Counted from the stretch's first letter, positions 19,809-34,007 are shown. The stretch: DNA of 64,000 nt from Rosenbergiella gaditana (GCF_018494065.1 NZ_JABBFR010000005.1:108949-172948); one strand, 5' to 3'. Notes: generated from the letters alone by a model not told the origin. Program-made: numbers and translations.

Positions 19809-21536
19809 CTAGCAAAGTGTTTTTTCTTTAATAAACTTATCAACGATACTCGTTAATGCTTCAGCGGTAGGCTGCGCTAGGGCTTCAGCAGCTAAAGCTT
19901 TAACATCTTCAAAGTTAGTGTTACGAATAATTTTTTTAATTCTAGGGATAGAAATAGAGCTCATACTAAATTCATCTAATCCCATGCCTAATAGTAATAG
20001 TGTAGCACGTTCATCGCCAGCTAACTCACCACACATCCCTGTCCATTTTCCAACAGCGTGAGATGCGTCAATAACTTGCTTGATTAAAAGCAGTACTGAA
20101 GGGCTCATTGGGTTGTATAAATGAGAAATACGCTCGTTACCCCGGTCAACCGCTAGGGTATATTGGGTCAGGTCATTTGTACCGATACTGAAGAAATCGA
20201 CTTCTTTCGCTAAGTGGTGGGCAATAGTTGCTGATGCAGGGGTTTCCACCATGATACCGACTTCAATATCCTGATCGAATGTTTTTCCTTCCTCGGTCAG
20301 CTGTGCTTTCAGCATATCGAGTTCAGCTTTTAAGGTACGGACTTCTTCCACAGAGATAATCATCGGAAACATAATACGCAATTTACCGTATGCGGAAGCG
20401 CGAAGAATAGCCCGTAACTGTGTGTGGAGAACTTCTTTACGATCCATACCAATACGGATCGCGCGCCAGCCTAAGAAGGGGTTATCTTCTTTAGGGAGGT
20501 TCATATAAGGGAGATCTTTGTCGCCACCAATGTCCATGGTACGAATGATGACGGCTTGTGCCCCCACCGCTTCGGCGACTGCCTTATACGCTTCAAACTG
20601 TTCTTGTTCAGAAGGCAACGATTCGCGATCCATAAACAAGAATTCCGTGCGATAGAGGCCCACACCTTCTGCGCCATTACGCTCAGCGCCAGCCACATCA
20701 CGCACAGTACCTATATTGGCACAGACTTCTACATGGTGACCGTCTAAGGTAATGGCCGGTAAGTCTTTAAGCTTGGCCATTTCATGTTTTTCGTCCAACC
20801 AAGCGGTCTGAATCTCACGTAATTCAGTAATCTCTTCGTCAGAAGGGTTGATTAAGACTTGGTTATTGACGGCATCCAGAATGAGGAAGTCACCATTTTT
20901 TACGGATTGGGTGATATTACCAATACCCACGATGGCTGGCAGTTCTAAAGAGCGAGCCATAATAGAGGTATGAGAAGTTCTGCCCCCTAAATTGGTGATA
21001 AAGCCCAATACTTTTTCAAGGTTAAGCTGCGCGGTTTCGGAAGGGGTCAGGTCTTTGGCCACGAGAATCGACTCTTCGGCAATCGCACTGAGATCAACAA
21101 TGGCTAGACCCAAAATATTTTGTAGCAGACGCTTACCAATATCACGCACATCTGCCGCACGTTCTTTTAAGTATTCATCGTCCAACTCTTCGAGCGCAGA
21201 GGCTTGGTCTTCAATAACGGCATAAACTGCTGCGTCGGCGGTTTGATGATTTTTACGGATAAGATCGATGATTTCCTGTTCAAGCTCTTCATCTTCCAGC
21301 AGCATGATATGCCCCTCGAAGATAGCCTCTTTTTCCGTGCCAAAAGTTTCGCCTGCTTTCGTTTTGATCGTCTCTAATTGTGCAGAGGCTTTTTTGCGGC
21401 TTTCAAGAAAACGATTAATTTCTTGATCAACTTGGCTCGGATCGATTTTGTGGCTATTGATGACAATATCATCTTCTTTCAGAAGGAGTGCTTTACCGAA
21501 TGCAATACCGGGTGACGCAGGGATACCAGAAATCAT
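19809..21536 (-). CDS. ptsI: PTS enzyme I (PtsI)
   Basis: 575-residue phosphoenolpyruvate-protein phosphotransferase, first enzyme of the PTS. Phospho-His motif [13 protein letters not shown] (about residue 189), HPr-binding N-terminal helices, and the PEP-binding barrel with the signatures [23 protein letters not shown] and MCGELAGD. Same length as E. coli PtsI. Confidence 0.97.
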   Translation of the reverse strand: MISGIPASPGIAFGKALLLKEDDIVINSHKIDPSQVDQEINRFLESRKKASAQLETIKTKAGETFGTEKEAIFEGHIMLLEDEELEQEIIDLIRKNHQTADAAVYAVIEDQASALEELDDEYLKERAADVRDIGKRLLQNILGLAIVDLSAIAEESILVAKDLTPSETAQLNLEKVLGFITNLGGRTSHTSIMARSLELPAIVGIGNITQSVKNGDFLILDAVNNQVLINPSDEEITELREIQTAWLDEKHEMAKLKDLPAITLDGHHVEVCANIGTVRDVAGAERNGAEGVGLYRTEFLFMDRESLPSEQEQFEAYKAVAEAVGAQAVIIRTMDIGGDKDLPYMNLPKEDNPFLGWRAIRIGMDRKEVLHTQLRAILRASAYGKLRIMFPMIISVEEVRTLKAELDMLKAQLTEEGKTFDQDIEVGIMVETPASATIAHHLAKEVDFFSIGTNDLTQYTLAVDRGNERISHLYNPMSPSVLLLIKQVIDASHAVGKWTGMCGELAGDERATLLLLGMGLDEFSMSSISIPRIKKIIRNTNFEDVKALAAEALAQPTAEALTSIVDKFIKEKTLC

Positions 21537-21671
21537 AATCTTACCTTTAAATCAACGATGCTTATGTGTAAATACTGGAAGTAAGCGCCCAAGTGTAGCG
21601 GCTCAGTGGAGCTATTGAGTGTAAAGCTACGCTTGACCAATAATCAATGGGCTTATCGTATTGCAGACCAA

Positions 21672-21929
21672 TTATTCAAGTTCAGCCATTAACTTAACTA
21701 AATGTTCAATCGCTTGTTGTTCATCATCGCCCTCAGCGCTTAGCGTGACAACGGTTCCCTGTGTTAACCCCAAGGTTTGCAGTTTGAATAGGCTTTTCGC
21801 GCTGGCAGTTTTGCCTTGAGAGGTGACCGTAATGTCGGACTGAAACCCTTTAGCTTCTTTGACGAATTGTGCCGCGGGGCGGGTATGTAAACCATTTGGT
21901 GCAGTAATCGTTACTTCTTGCTGAAACAT
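21672..21929 (-). CDS. ptsH: PTS phosphocarrier HPr (PtsH)
   Basis: 85-residue HPr, first gene of ptsHI-crr. Active-site His15 is in [14 protein letters not shown]; the [14 protein letters not shown] block is the regulatory-helix region. Start is at MFQQEVTI, matching the 85-residue E. coli protein; the extra seven codons upstream (to 21950) are rejected. Confidence 0.97.
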   Translation of the reverse strand: MFQQEVTITAPNGLHTRPAAQFVKEAKGFQSDITVTSQGKTASAKSLFKLQTLGLTQGTVVTLSAEGDDEQQAIEHLVKLMAELE

Positions 21930-22194
21930 ATTTTTCCCCAAGATAATCAAAAGGTTTGTGACTAACCGTGATTATTCAAATGTTGTGGTCGTATTGAGCC
22001 TATCTGAGATGACGGTTCAACTAAAAGTTATACTTCAATTGCGAAGAATACCCTATCGTTTTTGCAGAGTGATGTTGATCATAAGCAAAAAATCTAGAGC
22101 ATTATTTTTTGGCTCGAAATAAATCTCATCGTTGATACCAGAATAGGGGGGAATAAAGCAAATGTGAACTAAGCAAAATTGGGATCTACTGCAC
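21930..22194 (-). promoter_or_regulatory. ptsH upstream region
   Basis: 265 bp between ptsH and the cysK terminator. In E. coli this interval carries several CRP/Mlc-controlled promoters. I see AT-rich promoter-like stretches but no operator I would name with confidence, and no gene. Confidence 0.5.
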
Positions 22195-22220
22195 AAAAAT
22201 AGCACCCGAGGGTGCTTTTT
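22195..22220. terminator. Terminator after cysK
   Basis: AGCACCC-GA-GGGTGCT (22201-22216) with T-run on the plus side and ATTTTTG on the minus side. Ends cysK transcription (minus) and may act both ways. Confidence 0.8.
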
Positions 22221-22255
22221 ATAAACAGCTTTTTTAAAAGCAAGAAGAAAGTCTG

Positions 22256-23224
22256 CTAACCATTCTCTTTTTCTGTGAATAGGTCTGCAAAGAGCGCTGT
22301 TGATAAGTAACGCTCACCCGAAGAGGGCAGGATAACAACGATATTTTTATCGGCAAAATCCGGCTCTTGTTGCAGTTTGAGTGCCGCGGCTACCGCAGCA
22401 CCGGATGAAATACCTGCCAAGATCCCTTCCGACTCCATTAAATGACGCGCAGTATTGATCGCCTCATCGTTGGTGATAGTAATGACTCTATCAACTAAGC
22501 TCAGATCTAAGTTTTCAGGAATGAACCCCGCACCGATACCTTGAATTTTGTGGGGACCAGGCGTTATTTCTTCGCCAGCGAGAGTTTGTGAAATAACGGG
22601 AGAGTCCGTTGGTTCGACCGCCACCGCATACAGACTGGTTTTGCCTTGTGTATGTTTTAAGTAGCGAGCAGTCCCTGTCAACGTTCCGCCTGTCCCTACA
22701 CCAGAAATTAGTACATCGACTTCGCCGTCAGTATCTTCCCAGATTTCAGGGCCGGTTGTTTTTTCATGAATTTCAGGGTTAGCGGGGTTACTAAATTGCT
22801 GGAGCATCAGGTATTTCGCGGGATTACTGGCGACAATCTCTTCAGCCTTGGCAATCGCGCCTTTCATCCCTTTAGCGCCTTCAGTCAACACTAGGTTTGC
22901 ACCTAAGGCTTTGAGCAGCTTACGGCGTTCCACTGACATCGTATCAGGCATGGTCAGCGTTAATTTATAGCCCCGCGCAGCGGCCACGTAGGCTAAGGCA
23001 ATACCGGTATTACCGCTAGTGGGTTCGACGAGTTCAACACCCGCTTTCAGTAACCCCTTTTCTTCGGCGTCCCAAATCATATTCGCACCGATCCGGCATT
23101 TTACGCTAAAGCTCGGATTACGGGACTCTACTTTGGCAAGGATACGTCCATTACCTAGGCGATTTAACCTTACTAAAGGAGTGTGGCCAATTGTTAACGA
23201 GTTATCTTCGTAAATCTTACTCAT
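22256..23224 (-). CDS. cysK: Cysteine synthase A CysK
   Basis: 322-residue PLP enzyme, O-acetylserine sulfhydrylase A, making cysteine from sulfide. PLP lysine in FSVKCRIG, substrate loop [11 protein letters not shown], phosphate loop GVGTGGT, and C-terminal [15 protein letters not shown]. Paralogue of cysM 6 kb away. Same place as in E. coli between ptsH and cysZ. Confidence 0.96.
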   Translation of the reverse strand: MSKIYEDNSLTIGHTPLVRLNRLGNGRILAKVESRNPSFSVKCRIGANMIWDAEEKGLLKAGVELVEPTSGNTGIALAYVAAARGYKLTLTMPDTMSVERRKLLKALGANLVLTEGAKGMKGAIAKAEEIVASNPAKYLMLQQFSNPANPEIHEKTTGPEIWEDTDGEVDVLISGVGTGGTLTGTARYLKHTQGKTSLYAVAVEPTDSPVISQTLAGEEITPGPHKIQGIGAGFIPENLDLSLVDRVITITNDEAINTARHLMESEGILAGISSGAAVAAALKLQQEPDFADKNIVVILPSSGERYLSTALFADLFTEKENG

Positions 23225-23342
23225 ATCCTTTCCTTAACTCTTTGAATTTTGGGGAACCTAGTGAGAATACGCTTTATACGGTCGCAGTGAAGTGACGAAA
23301 TGATATATCGATATGTCAGAGTGCAATAACTGCATTCAGCAA

Positions 23343-24098
23343 TTACTGGATGGATGTCTGACGATAGCGATCAACCCATATTGCGGTGGCGCCGCATACG
23401 GCAATCGGCATAATCACCAAATTAACAATGGGGATCATGGTGAGCAAGCTAATAAGTCCACCAAATTCTAGATGAAGTTTGCGATCTCGGGCAAGATTTC
23501 TGCGCATGCTTTCAAAAGAGACTTTATGGTTATCGAAAGGATAATCGCAATATTGGATGGCCATCATCCATGCCCCAAAGATAAACCATAAAATGGGTGC
23601 AAGAAGTTGACCAAACCCAGGAATAAAGTGAATGAGCAATAAGCCGATGGCTCTCGGCAGGTAATAGCACAGCTTTAACCACTCTCGTTTCATGATTCTA
23701 GGCAAGTCGGCAATCAGGGACCACCAACTCATTTCATTGGGCGCATGACCGGTCAGACGCTGTTCGAGCTGTTCAGCGAGTAAACCGAAAAAAGGGGCGG
23801 CTATCCAGCTGACTATAGTTGAAAAGAAATAACCAAAGACTAAGACGATGGAGATCACCGCTAGCGGCCAGAGCACGAAATTCAGCCAAGCCAGCCAATG
23901 GGGAACATAGCTCATTAATTGTGGTATCCACTGATGGAGCTTAGTGAACAGACAATAGAACGAGGAGCCAAGCAGAAGGATGTTAATCAGTAAAGGAACA
24001 ATGACATAACGCCGAATACCCGTTAGACAAACGAGATGGCACCCTATTTTGACATAGGTAAAACCGGAAGAGGGGAGAGGCTGTTGACGCTGTGACAT
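23343..24098 (-). CDS. cysZ: Sulfate transporter CysZ
   Basis: 251-residue inner-membrane protein of the EI24/CysZ family with four to six hydrophobic stretches; imports sulfate for cysteine synthesis. Recognised by [25 protein letters not shown] and the [34 protein letters not shown] block (seen near residues 155-190). It lies 118 bp upstream of cysK on the same strand. Confidence 0.92.
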   Translation of the reverse strand: MSQRQQPLPSSGFTYVKIGCHLVCLTGIRRYVIVPLLINILLLGSSFYCLFTKLHQWIPQLMSYVPHWLAWLNFVLWPLAVISIVLVFGYFFSTIVSWIAAPFFGLLAEQLEQRLTGHAPNEMSWWSLIADLPRIMKREWLKLCYYLPRAIGLLLIHFIPGFGQLLAPILWFIFGAWMMAIQYCDYPFDNHKVSFESMRRNLARDRKLHLEFGGLISLLTMIPIVNLVIMPIAVCGATAIWVDRYRQTSIQ

Positions 24099-24313
24099 AT
24101 CCGAATACTCACAATAATAATAACCTATCCATAGTAACGTTTTTTTCGTCTTGGTGTACCGCTCACTGCTGTTAATTTAATCAATCACACCAGATTAGTG
24201 ATATTATTCAAGATAATTGGCAGTGTATGCTTGCACTTATTCGCGCTGACCAATACATTTAGTGATATATAGGTGCCTTTTATAGGCAAAGTGTTTGAAC
24301 AACAGAGAATATA

Positions 24314-27385
<3,072 letters not shown>

Positions 27386-27386
<1 letters not shown>

Positions 27387-27601
27387 TGCCGGATAAAGAG
27401 CAACTGGTTGAACTGGCAAACTGGCGTATGCCTTTTGGTAAATATCAGGGAAGACGACTTATCGACTTACCCGAAGAGTATCTGTTGTGGTTTGCCCGCA
27501 AAGAAGCTTTTCCAGAAGGGCACCTTGGGCAGTTACTGCAGCTTGCTTTAGCCATACGGATTGAAGGGCTTGAGCACTTAGTGACCCCCCTTAAGGTTTA
27601 A
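27386..27601 (+). CDS. ypeB: YpeB, DUF3820 family
   Basis: 71-residue protein of the DUF3820 family (MPFGKYQGRRLIDLPEEYLLWFARKEAFPEGHLGQLL). Its ATG shares one base with the ligA stop, so it is translationally coupled to ligA as in E. coli. Function unknown; members are often linked to nuclease-type genes. Confidence 0.88.
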
Positions 27602-27604
27602 CGC

Positions 27605-27628
27605 TTTCGCCCCGATAGCGGGGCGAAA
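27605..27628. terminator. Hairpin between ypeB and efflux operon
   Basis: TTTCGCCCCG (27605-27614) and CGGGGCGAAA (27619-27628) with a 4-nt loop, between convergent genes. The arms end in T and A tracts, so it may terminate both directions. Confidence 0.75.
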
Positions 27629-27633
27629 TATTA

Positions 27634-29151
27634 TCAGGGGGAAGTGACTGCGGTTTTGTCGACATCGCCAAAAACAGTGTAATGTGGCAGAGTCACCCTG
27701 GATTGCTGCTCCCAGCCGCCGCCCAATGCTTTATATAGCGTGACTAAATCCACCGCGGTTTGCGCTTGTGCTTGAATCGCTTGCTGCTCGGTTTGCGCTA
27801 ATTGACGCTGTGCATCTAACACAGTGATATAGGTAATAAAGCCTTTCTTATAGTTTTCCGAAGCAAGTTGGAAAGCCCGTTCAAGCGCATTCCGCGATTG
27901 TTTTATCGCCGTGTCTTGCTGTTGCCCTGTGCGGTAGCTTACCAATGCATTTTCCACTTCTTGCAAAGCAGTCAACACAGTTTGACGATAATTAAGTGCC
28001 GCGGCCGCTTGTTGAGCCCGTGCTAATTTCACATTGGCGACGAGGCGTCCGCCCTCAAAAATCGGCAAATTAATTCCAGGCCCAATACTGTAAAAGTGGC
28101 TACTCCAATTATCCATGTAACTGATATCACTGTTACGCACACCTAATTGACCGGTTAACGACAGGCTTGGGAATAATTGCGCTATAGAGACACCAATATT
28201 GGCGGTTTGTGCATGTAAATTTGCTTCTGCCGCCCGAATATCCGGTCGACGTCGAGTCAGTTGAGAGGGGATGCCTACGGCAACCAGTTGGGGCAATGTT
28301 GGCAGCGACTTCGCCGCCGAAAGTTCATTATCCAAGGCGCCAGGTGTTAATCCAAGCAGCACGGCGAGGGCATTTTTCGCTTGGGAAATTTGCGATTGAG
28401 ATTGAGGTAATTGAGCCTGTAATGCGCTCAACTGAGCCGTAGCACTTTCAACATCGCTGCTCGGTGCCAGCCCATTTCGCATCTGACTCTGGGTTAATTC
28501 CAGACTCTGTTGCGCGATAGCGATCTGTTGGCTGAGTGAAGCTTCGGTGGCCTGTGCTGCACGTAATTGGAGATAGGTGCGCGTAACCTCGGCCTCAAGC
28601 GAGACGAGAGCATCATTATGCTGTTCGACCTGCTGCTGCTCGCTGGCACGCGCCAGTTCGACCTGTCTGCGGGTTTTTCCCCATAAATCCAGTTCCCAAC
28701 TCGCGTCAAACCCGCCTTGATAGAAACCAACACTGCCCGTGGCGTGATTAGCGATATCGTCGGGTAATGCGTCATAAAGTCCCTGCGATTGTAATTCTCC
28801 TTTCAGCCCGAGCTGTTGTCGAGAATAAGAGGCTTGTCCATTCAGGGTCGGGAACAATCCGCCTTGCGCGCTAGACACTTGCTCGCGCGCGCCTGAAATG
28901 CGTAATACGCTCTGCTGTAAGCTTAGATTACCTTCTGTCGCCCGTTGAATCAGGCTATTGAGTTGCGGGTCATTAAAATTTTTCCACCAGCTAACTTGCG
29001 TATCGGTTGTTAACGGGTGAGAGGCTTGATCTTTTTCGCCCGCGTGCCAAGAACCTGTTAAGTGGTTTTCGGGGACATGATAATCGGGGCCGACCGCACA
29101 TCCCGAGAGGGTGAGGACCAGCATCGATAAAAATAATCGCTGTGATTTCAT
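27634..29151 (-). CDS. Efflux outer-membrane factor (NodT family)
   Basis: 505-residue outer-membrane lipoprotein of the TolC/NodT superfamily. Lipobox LTLSGCAVG near residue 16, then GPDYHVPE and the internally repeated helical barrel. ATG at 29151 is preceded by AAAGGAAA; an upstream in-frame ATG at 29166 is less likely. Last gene of a three-gene efflux operon, giving the pump its own exit duct instead of relying on TolC. Confidence 0.88.
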   Translation of the reverse strand: MKSQRLFLSMLVLTLSGCAVGPDYHVPENHLTGSWHAGEKDQASHPLTTDTQVSWWKNFNDPQLNSLIQRATEGNLSLQQSVLRISGAREQVSSAQGGLFPTLNGQASYSRQQLGLKGELQSQGLYDALPDDIANHATGSVGFYQGGFDASWELDLWGKTRRQVELARASEQQQVEQHNDALVSLEAEVTRTYLQLRAAQATEASLSQQIAIAQQSLELTQSQMRNGLAPSSDVESATAQLSALQAQLPQSQSQISQAKNALAVLLGLTPGALDNELSAAKSLPTLPQLVAVGIPSQLTRRRPDIRAAEANLHAQTANIGVSIAQLFPSLSLTGQLGVRNSDISYMDNWSSHFYSIGPGINLPIFEGGRLVANVKLARAQQAAAALNYRQTVLTALQEVENALVSYRTGQQQDTAIKQSRNALERAFQLASENYKKGFITYITVLDAQRQLAQTEQQAIQAQAQTAVDLVTLYKALGGGWEQQSRVTLPHYTVFGDVDKTAVTSP

Positions 29152-29166
29152 GAGGTTTCCTTTCAT

Positions 29167-30744
29167 TTAATGGCCTCCTGCGCTGCCTTCACTCTTCACC
29201 GGGGCGAGTAAAAGACAGAAGGGGATCATGACGAGGGCGATTACGCAAAGCCCCGTGAAGACATCGATGTAGGCTAAGATACGGGCTTGGCTGATCATCT
29301 GTTTATAGAGTTGTGCTGAAGCCAGTTGGGTACTGTTCCCGACTAATGTTGTGAAGTTCTCTATTGCAACACTCATTTTTTGAATCGCTTGGGAGAACGG
29401 TTCATTAAGCTGAGTGGTATGATCAGATAAATAAGCAGAACGCGCTTGTTGGCGCTCAGTAATAGCCGCAGTTGACAGAGAAATTCCGATTGATCCCGCC
29501 ACATTACGAAACATGGTGAAGAGTGCTGACGCATCCGCATTTAATTGCTGTGGGATAGTGATGAAGGCGATGGTGGTCAAGGGAACAAATAAAAAGCCTA
29601 ATCCGATCGACTGTAAGCTGCGCATAATGACCAAAGACGTAAAATCCAGGGTTGGGGTCATCTGGAAACCTGAATACAGGAAAGAGGCCGTCAAGCAGAA
29701 GAAGCCAAACATGATAATAAAGCGGGTTTGAACAATCGGCATTAACTTTAGCACTAACGGGATGGTTAAGATGATAAAGAACGCGCCCGGGGTGAGGACT
29801 AGGCCGGCCAGTGTTGCCGTATACCCTAAGTCTTGTTGTGCCAACTGCGGGATCACGACCGAACTGCCGTACAAAATAAAGGCCATTGCGGCCATCAGCA
29901 ACCCAGCAACCCAGAAGTTACGATCACGCATAACCAGTATATCGACCACCGGACGGCGGGCGTATATCAGCCAATAAACTGTCCCGACTAAGCCGACGAC
30001 GGCCAGTACAGCAAAGGTAATGATAAAGGAAGAGTTGAACCAATCTGCATCTTCCCCACGGTCTAAGAAGACCTGCAAGCAGCCTAATCCAAGGGTGATA
30101 AGGCTAATGCCAATATAATCGATGCGAAGCTGGCCTTTTTTAGCCTTACGTTCCCAAGGGGGATCTTCAAGCAGTTGATAGATGGCTAATGCAGTGAGGA
30201 TACCCACGGGGATGTTGATAAAGAAAATCCAACGCCAGCTGTAATTATCCGTAATCCATCCCCCCAGAGTCGGGCCAATAACCGGCGCGACAATAATGGC
30301 AATGGAAGAGAGTCCAAAGGCTTTGCCCCGATCTTGCTTGCTAAAATAATCGAGTAAGACCGATTGTTGTACGGGTTGTAATCCACCACCGAAGAATCCC
30401 TGCAAAATTCGAAACAGAATCAGTTGCCAAAGTTCCGTTGCAATACCGCAGAGAAAGGAACAGATCGTAAACATGACCACGCAGATTAAAAAATAATTTT
30501 TACGACCAAATAGGCGACTAAAAAAAGCAGAGATGGGCAGGACAATACCATTGGCGACCAAATAGGAGGTCAGCACCCACGTCGCTTCATCATAACTAGA
30601 TGAAAGGGAACCGGCTACATGGGGAAGGGCAACGTTAACGATAGTGGAGTCCAACACCTCCATAAATACCGCTAGGGTGACAGTGAGGGCAACCAGCCAA
30701 GGATTACAGCGAGGTTGCCAGCGTTGTGCATCAGTCATCAACAT
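29167..30744 (-). CDS. EmrB-like MFS multidrug transporter (DHA2)
   Basis: 525-residue, 14-helix major facilitator of the drug:H+ antiporter-2 family. Motif C region and the EVLDSTIVNVALPHVAGSL start are typical of EmrB. Its 5' end overlaps the adaptor gene by 14 bases, and its stop lies 15 bases before the outer-membrane factor start. Substrates cannot be read from sequence; close relatives export hydrophobic uncouplers and fatty-acid-like drugs. Confidence 0.9.
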   Translation of the reverse strand: MLMTDAQRWQPRCNPWLVALTVTLAVFMEVLDSTIVNVALPHVAGSLSSSYDEATWVLTSYLVANGIVLPISAFFSRLFGRKNYFLICVVMFTICSFLCGIATELWQLILFRILQGFFGGGLQPVQQSVLLDYFSKQDRGKAFGLSSIAIIVAPVIGPTLGGWITDNYSWRWIFFINIPVGILTALAIYQLLEDPPWERKAKKGQLRIDYIGISLITLGLGCLQVFLDRGEDADWFNSSFIITFAVLAVVGLVGTVYWLIYARRPVVDILVMRDRNFWVAGLLMAAMAFILYGSSVVIPQLAQQDLGYTATLAGLVLTPGAFFIILTIPLVLKLMPIVQTRFIIMFGFFCLTASFLYSGFQMTPTLDFTSLVIMRSLQSIGLGFLFVPLTTIAFITIPQQLNADASALFTMFRNVAGSIGISLSTAAITERQQARSAYLSDHTTQLNEPFSQAIQKMSVAIENFTTLVGNSTQLASAQLYKQMISQARILAYIDVFTGLCVIALVMIPFCLLLAPVKSEGSAGGH

Positions 30745-31870
30745 GGACCTCAGGCTCTACCGATAGGCCTAAGGGCAGAGGATGTTGAGGGTCAAGGCCC
30801 TTATCAATAATAATTTTTACTGGAACACGTTGCACAATTTTAACAAAGTTACCGGTGGCATTCTCTGCAGGGAAGGCCGAGAAGTGTGAACCTGAGCCCA
30901 TTTGAATGCTATCAACGTGACCTTCGAGTCTTAGGTCAGGCCAAGCATCGACGGTGAGGCTAACTTTATTACCCGGATGCATATGTTCAAGTTGTGACTC
31001 TTTAAAGTTAGCGGTCACCCAAATTTGCGGTGAAACCAATGAAAACAGCGCCGACCCCGCTTGTACTAAACTCCCGACTTGGACGTTTCGCTTAGTGATA
31101 TAACCCTCATAAGGGGCACGCACTTCGGTATAGGAAAGGTTCAGCTTTGCAGTTGCTAATTGTGCGGCAGCTTGCGCGACCTGTTGTTGACGGGCCGCGA
31201 TAGCCGTTTCTTGTTGATGCAGTTGTAACGGCACCTGTGACGCAATCTCGACTTGGGCCTGCGCCTGCTGATAATCAGCCTGTGCGGCGCGATATTGTGA
31301 GGTGGCACTGTCGATATTACTCTGGGTGGTCGCTCTGGGATCGACACCGTGTTGGCGTTGATAGACAGATTCTGCGTTCGCCAAATTTGCTTTCGCTTTG
31401 GCTTGGTCAGCGAGGGCTTGGTGCAGTTGCGCCGGATATTGCACTTTGGCTAATTGATATTGTGCTTGCGCCTGTTGTAGTTGCGCTTGAGCGCTTCCTA
31501 GTTGTGCTTGCGCTTGTTCGCGTTGTGCGGTGGCATCACGGGGATCGATCACTACTAAGAGATCGCCTTGATGAACGAGTTGGTTATCTTTTACCTTTAG
31601 ATCGATAACATAGCCATTCGTTTTCGGGGCGATAGTGGCTGCGTTGCCATCGGTGAAGGCGTCATCAGTGGATTCTATACCTCGGTTCATTAACCAAAAA
31701 ATCACCGCAACACACAGAAGGACGATGGCGATAATGGCTAAAATAATGAGAGGTTTTTTACCTGGACGTTGTCGCGGTGGGGCGTCGTTATTCTCTGTAT
31801 CAGTAGAGTGTGCATCCTGATCTTGTTCAGCTGCATCCTGTTCGCGGTGATCTCGCGTGTTGTCTGTCAT
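30731..31870 (-). CDS. EmrA-like membrane fusion adaptor (HlyD family)
   Basis: 379-residue periplasmic adaptor. Cytoplasmic charged N-terminus, one membrane helix (about residues 45-65), the lipoyl half motif STDDAFTDGNAATIAPKTNGYV, a long Gln/Ala-rich coiled coil (about 125-235) and the second lipoyl half (YTEVRAPYEGYI). The start MTDNTRD (31870) is preferred because GGAAG precedes it. First gene of the operon emrA-emrB-outer membrane factor. Confidence 0.9.
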   Translation of the reverse strand: MTDNTRDHREQDAAEQDQDAHSTDTENNDAPPRQRPGKKPLIILAIIAIVLLCVAVIFWLMNRGIESTDDAFTDGNAATIAPKTNGYVIDLKVKDNQLVHQGDLLVVIDPRDATAQREQAQAQLGSAQAQLQQAQAQYQLAKVQYPAQLHQALADQAKAKANLANAESVYQRQHGVDPRATTQSNIDSATSQYRAAQADYQQAQAQVEIASQVPLQLHQQETAIAARQQQVAQAAAQLATAKLNLSYTEVRAPYEGYITKRNVQVGSLVQAGSALFSLVSPQIWVTANFKESQLEHMHPGNKVSLTVDAWPDLRLEGHVDSIQMGSGSHFSAFPAENATGNFVKIVQRVPVKIIIDKGLDPQHPLPLGLSVEPEVHVDD

Positions 31871-32015
31871 GGTATCTTCCATCCTAAAAATTACCTAAAG
31901 GTGACGTCTTCAACGTTTACACGTTATCAGTGTAGATAAAATATGACGATTTGGCGTAAAGAATAGAGATAAACAATTCACCCAATATTAACGCCATTGG
32001 GTGAAAGGGAACTCG

Positions 32016-32996
32016 CTAGGAGTCGGAAGAGGCTTGCTCGCCAGCTTTTTTATAGCGTTGTGCTATCCATGAGCAGGTCATTAACTGAATTTGGTGAAAG
32101 ATCATCAATGGCAACACGATAATCCCGACAATGCTCGCAGGAAAAAGGATATTTGCCATCGGTACGCCATTCGCCAAGCTCTTCTTCGACCCACAGAATA
32201 GAATCGTAATCTCATCGGGACGACTAAAGCCAAAGAGGCGGGCTACCACCAGGTTAATTAATAACGCGATGGCCAGTAATAGAATACAGCCTACCACGAT
32301 CCAGCCCAGGGTCGTGGCATCCACTTTATGCCAAATACCGTTGACCACTGCCTCACTGAAGGCGGTGTACACCACCAGTAAAATTGAGGTCTGGTCAGTT
32401 TTACCGATCAAACTACGATGACGCTCGACCCATCCGCCAATCCAACGACGAGCAATATGACCCAGAACAAAGGGTAATAATAGCTGCAGCATGATTTTAC
32501 CTATCTGCTCAAAGCCATTTCCGGGCATTGCACTGTGTACGTTCATCACTAAATTGACTAATAGTGGTGAGACAAATACGCCTAACAGACTGGAGGCGGA
32601 GGCACTACAGATCGCTGCGGCAACATTACCGCCCGCTAAAGAGGTAAAGGCAATGGCCGACTGCACTGTCGCAGGAAGGATACAGAGATAGATAAAGCCA
32701 GTATAAATGTCGTTACTGACATTGACTGGGTGCCACCATACCATCAAGCAGCCGAGTAGGGGAAAAACGACAAAGGTGCTACACATAATCCATAAATGTA
32801 AGCGCCAATGGCTACTCCCAGCGATAATTTTTTCCCGCGAAAGTTTTGCGCCATGCATAAAAAATAAGAGGGCTATTGCTGCCGTGGTTAGCCCTTCGAC
32901 GATCGGGACAAACCCGCCGCGAGCAGGAAGGAAGGTCGCTAATAAAACAGTAATGATAAGTTTGACCATCATCGGGTCAAGTCGCAGAAAGCCCAT
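32016..32996 (-). CDS. yfeH: YfeH, bile acid:Na+ symporter family
   Basis: 326-residue inner-membrane protein with about nine to ten helices of the SBF/BASS (DUF4137-like) family. Matches E. coli YfeH throughout: LTTAAIALLFFMHGAKLSRE, SAIAFTSLAGGNVAAAICSASASSLLG and CGSKKSLANG. Start at MGFLRLDP aligns with E. coli; ATGs at 33008 and 33023 are possible. Divergent from yfeR, its likely regulator. Substrate unknown. Confidence 0.88.
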   Translation of the reverse strand: MGFLRLDPMMVKLIITVLLATFLPARGGFVPIVEGLTTAAIALLFFMHGAKLSREKIIAGSSHWRLHLWIMCSTFVVFPLLGCLMVWWHPVNVSNDIYTGFIYLCILPATVQSAIAFTSLAGGNVAAAICSASASSLLGVFVSPLLVNLVMNVHSAMPGNGFEQIGKIMLQLLLPFVLGHIARRWIGGWVERHRSLIGKTDQTSILLVVYTAFSEAVVNGIWHKVDATTLGWIVVGCILLLAIALLINLVVARLFGFSRPDEITILFCGSKKSLANGVPMANILFPASIVGIIVLPLMIFHQIQLMTCSWIAQRYKKAGEQASSDS

Positions 32997-33089
32997 AGTT
33001 GTGTCCATCCAATAAATAATCATTGGATTGTGCTTTAAATCAGATTAGAAATATAATTGATTTATTACATGAATATATGAAGAAAATAG

Positions 33090-34007
33090 ATGAATTATAG
33101 TTTACGCCAGTTGCGAATCTTTGTGGCCGTTGCCGAGCAACAAAGTTTCAGTCGGGCCGGGGAGTTAATCGGCCTAAGCCAGTCGGCAGTCAGTCATGCC
33201 GTAAAGGAGTTGGAACAAACGCTAGCACTGCGTTTGATTGACCGCACCACACGTGAGGTGGTGCTGACCTTGGCCGGAAAACAGCTCGCTTCAAGGATGG
33301 CGCTACTGATCGATGATATGGATAGTGTGATCAAGGATCTGTATAGCTATGGTGAACAACGTACTGGCACGGTGAGAGTGGCGGCCAGTCAGACTATTTC
33401 AGCGCAATTAATGCCGAAGTGCCTGGCAACATGTCAGCAGCGTTATCCGGAGATACGTTTGTTGTTGCAAGACAGTGTTCAGCAATCGGTCGTACAAGCG
33501 GTTAGGCAGGAAGAGGTTGATTTTGGCATAGTGATTGAACTGCAGAATACGCGTGAGTTCGAGACACAACCGCTATTGCAAGATCCTTTTCTATTACTGT
33601 GTCGAGACGATGATCCTTTAGCACAGCAAGCATTGGTCAGTTGGTCTGATATCGCGCAGCGCCAGTGTGTATTACAAGATTATGCATCAGGGAGTCGCGT
33701 GTTGATTGATGCGATTTTTCAGCAACAAGGCGGGCATCCAGAGGTGGTTCAGCAAGTCGGTCACCCCAGTACGTTGTTCACTATGGTTGATGCAGGGATT
33801 GGTATCAGTATTCTACCGGCGCTGGCACTGCCTTTGCCGCGAGAGAGCCAGCTCGTGGTGAGAAAAATTACCCCAGAGAGAGGACGCTTACTGACGTTAA
33901 TACGTCGTAGAAATCGTTCATTAACGCCAGCAGCAGAGGTTATTTGGCAATTAGTCGCTGAGCAAGCGCAGCAGTTGGCACAAAGACGTCAAATCAGTGT
34001 GAGCTAG
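33090..34007 (+). CDS. yfeR: LysR-type regulator YfeR
   Basis: 305-residue LysR regulator: winged helix-turn-helix at residues 3-62 (LRQLRIFVAVAEQQSFSRAGELIGLSQSAVSHAV), effector-binding domain 90-295. Nearly identical layout to E. coli YfeR and divergent from yfeH across 93 bp, the classical LysR arrangement. Its stop lies two bases before the first codon of the plasmid remnant, so the extreme C-terminus may be shaped by that junction. Confidence 0.9.
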   Translation: MNYSLRQLRIFVAVAEQQSFSRAGELIGLSQSAVSHAVKELEQTLALRLIDRTTREVVLTLAGKQLASRMALLIDDMDSVIKDLYSYGEQRTGTVRVAASQTISAQLMPKCLATCQQRYPEIRLLLQDSVQQSVVQAVRQEEVDFGIVIELQNTREFETQPLLQDPFLLLCRDDDPLAQQALVSWSDIAQRQCVLQDYASGSRVLIDAIFQQQGGHPEVVQQVGHPSTLFTMVDAGIGISILPALALPLPRESQLVVRKITPERGRLLTLIRRRNRSLTPAAEVIWQLVAEQAQQLAQRRQISVS

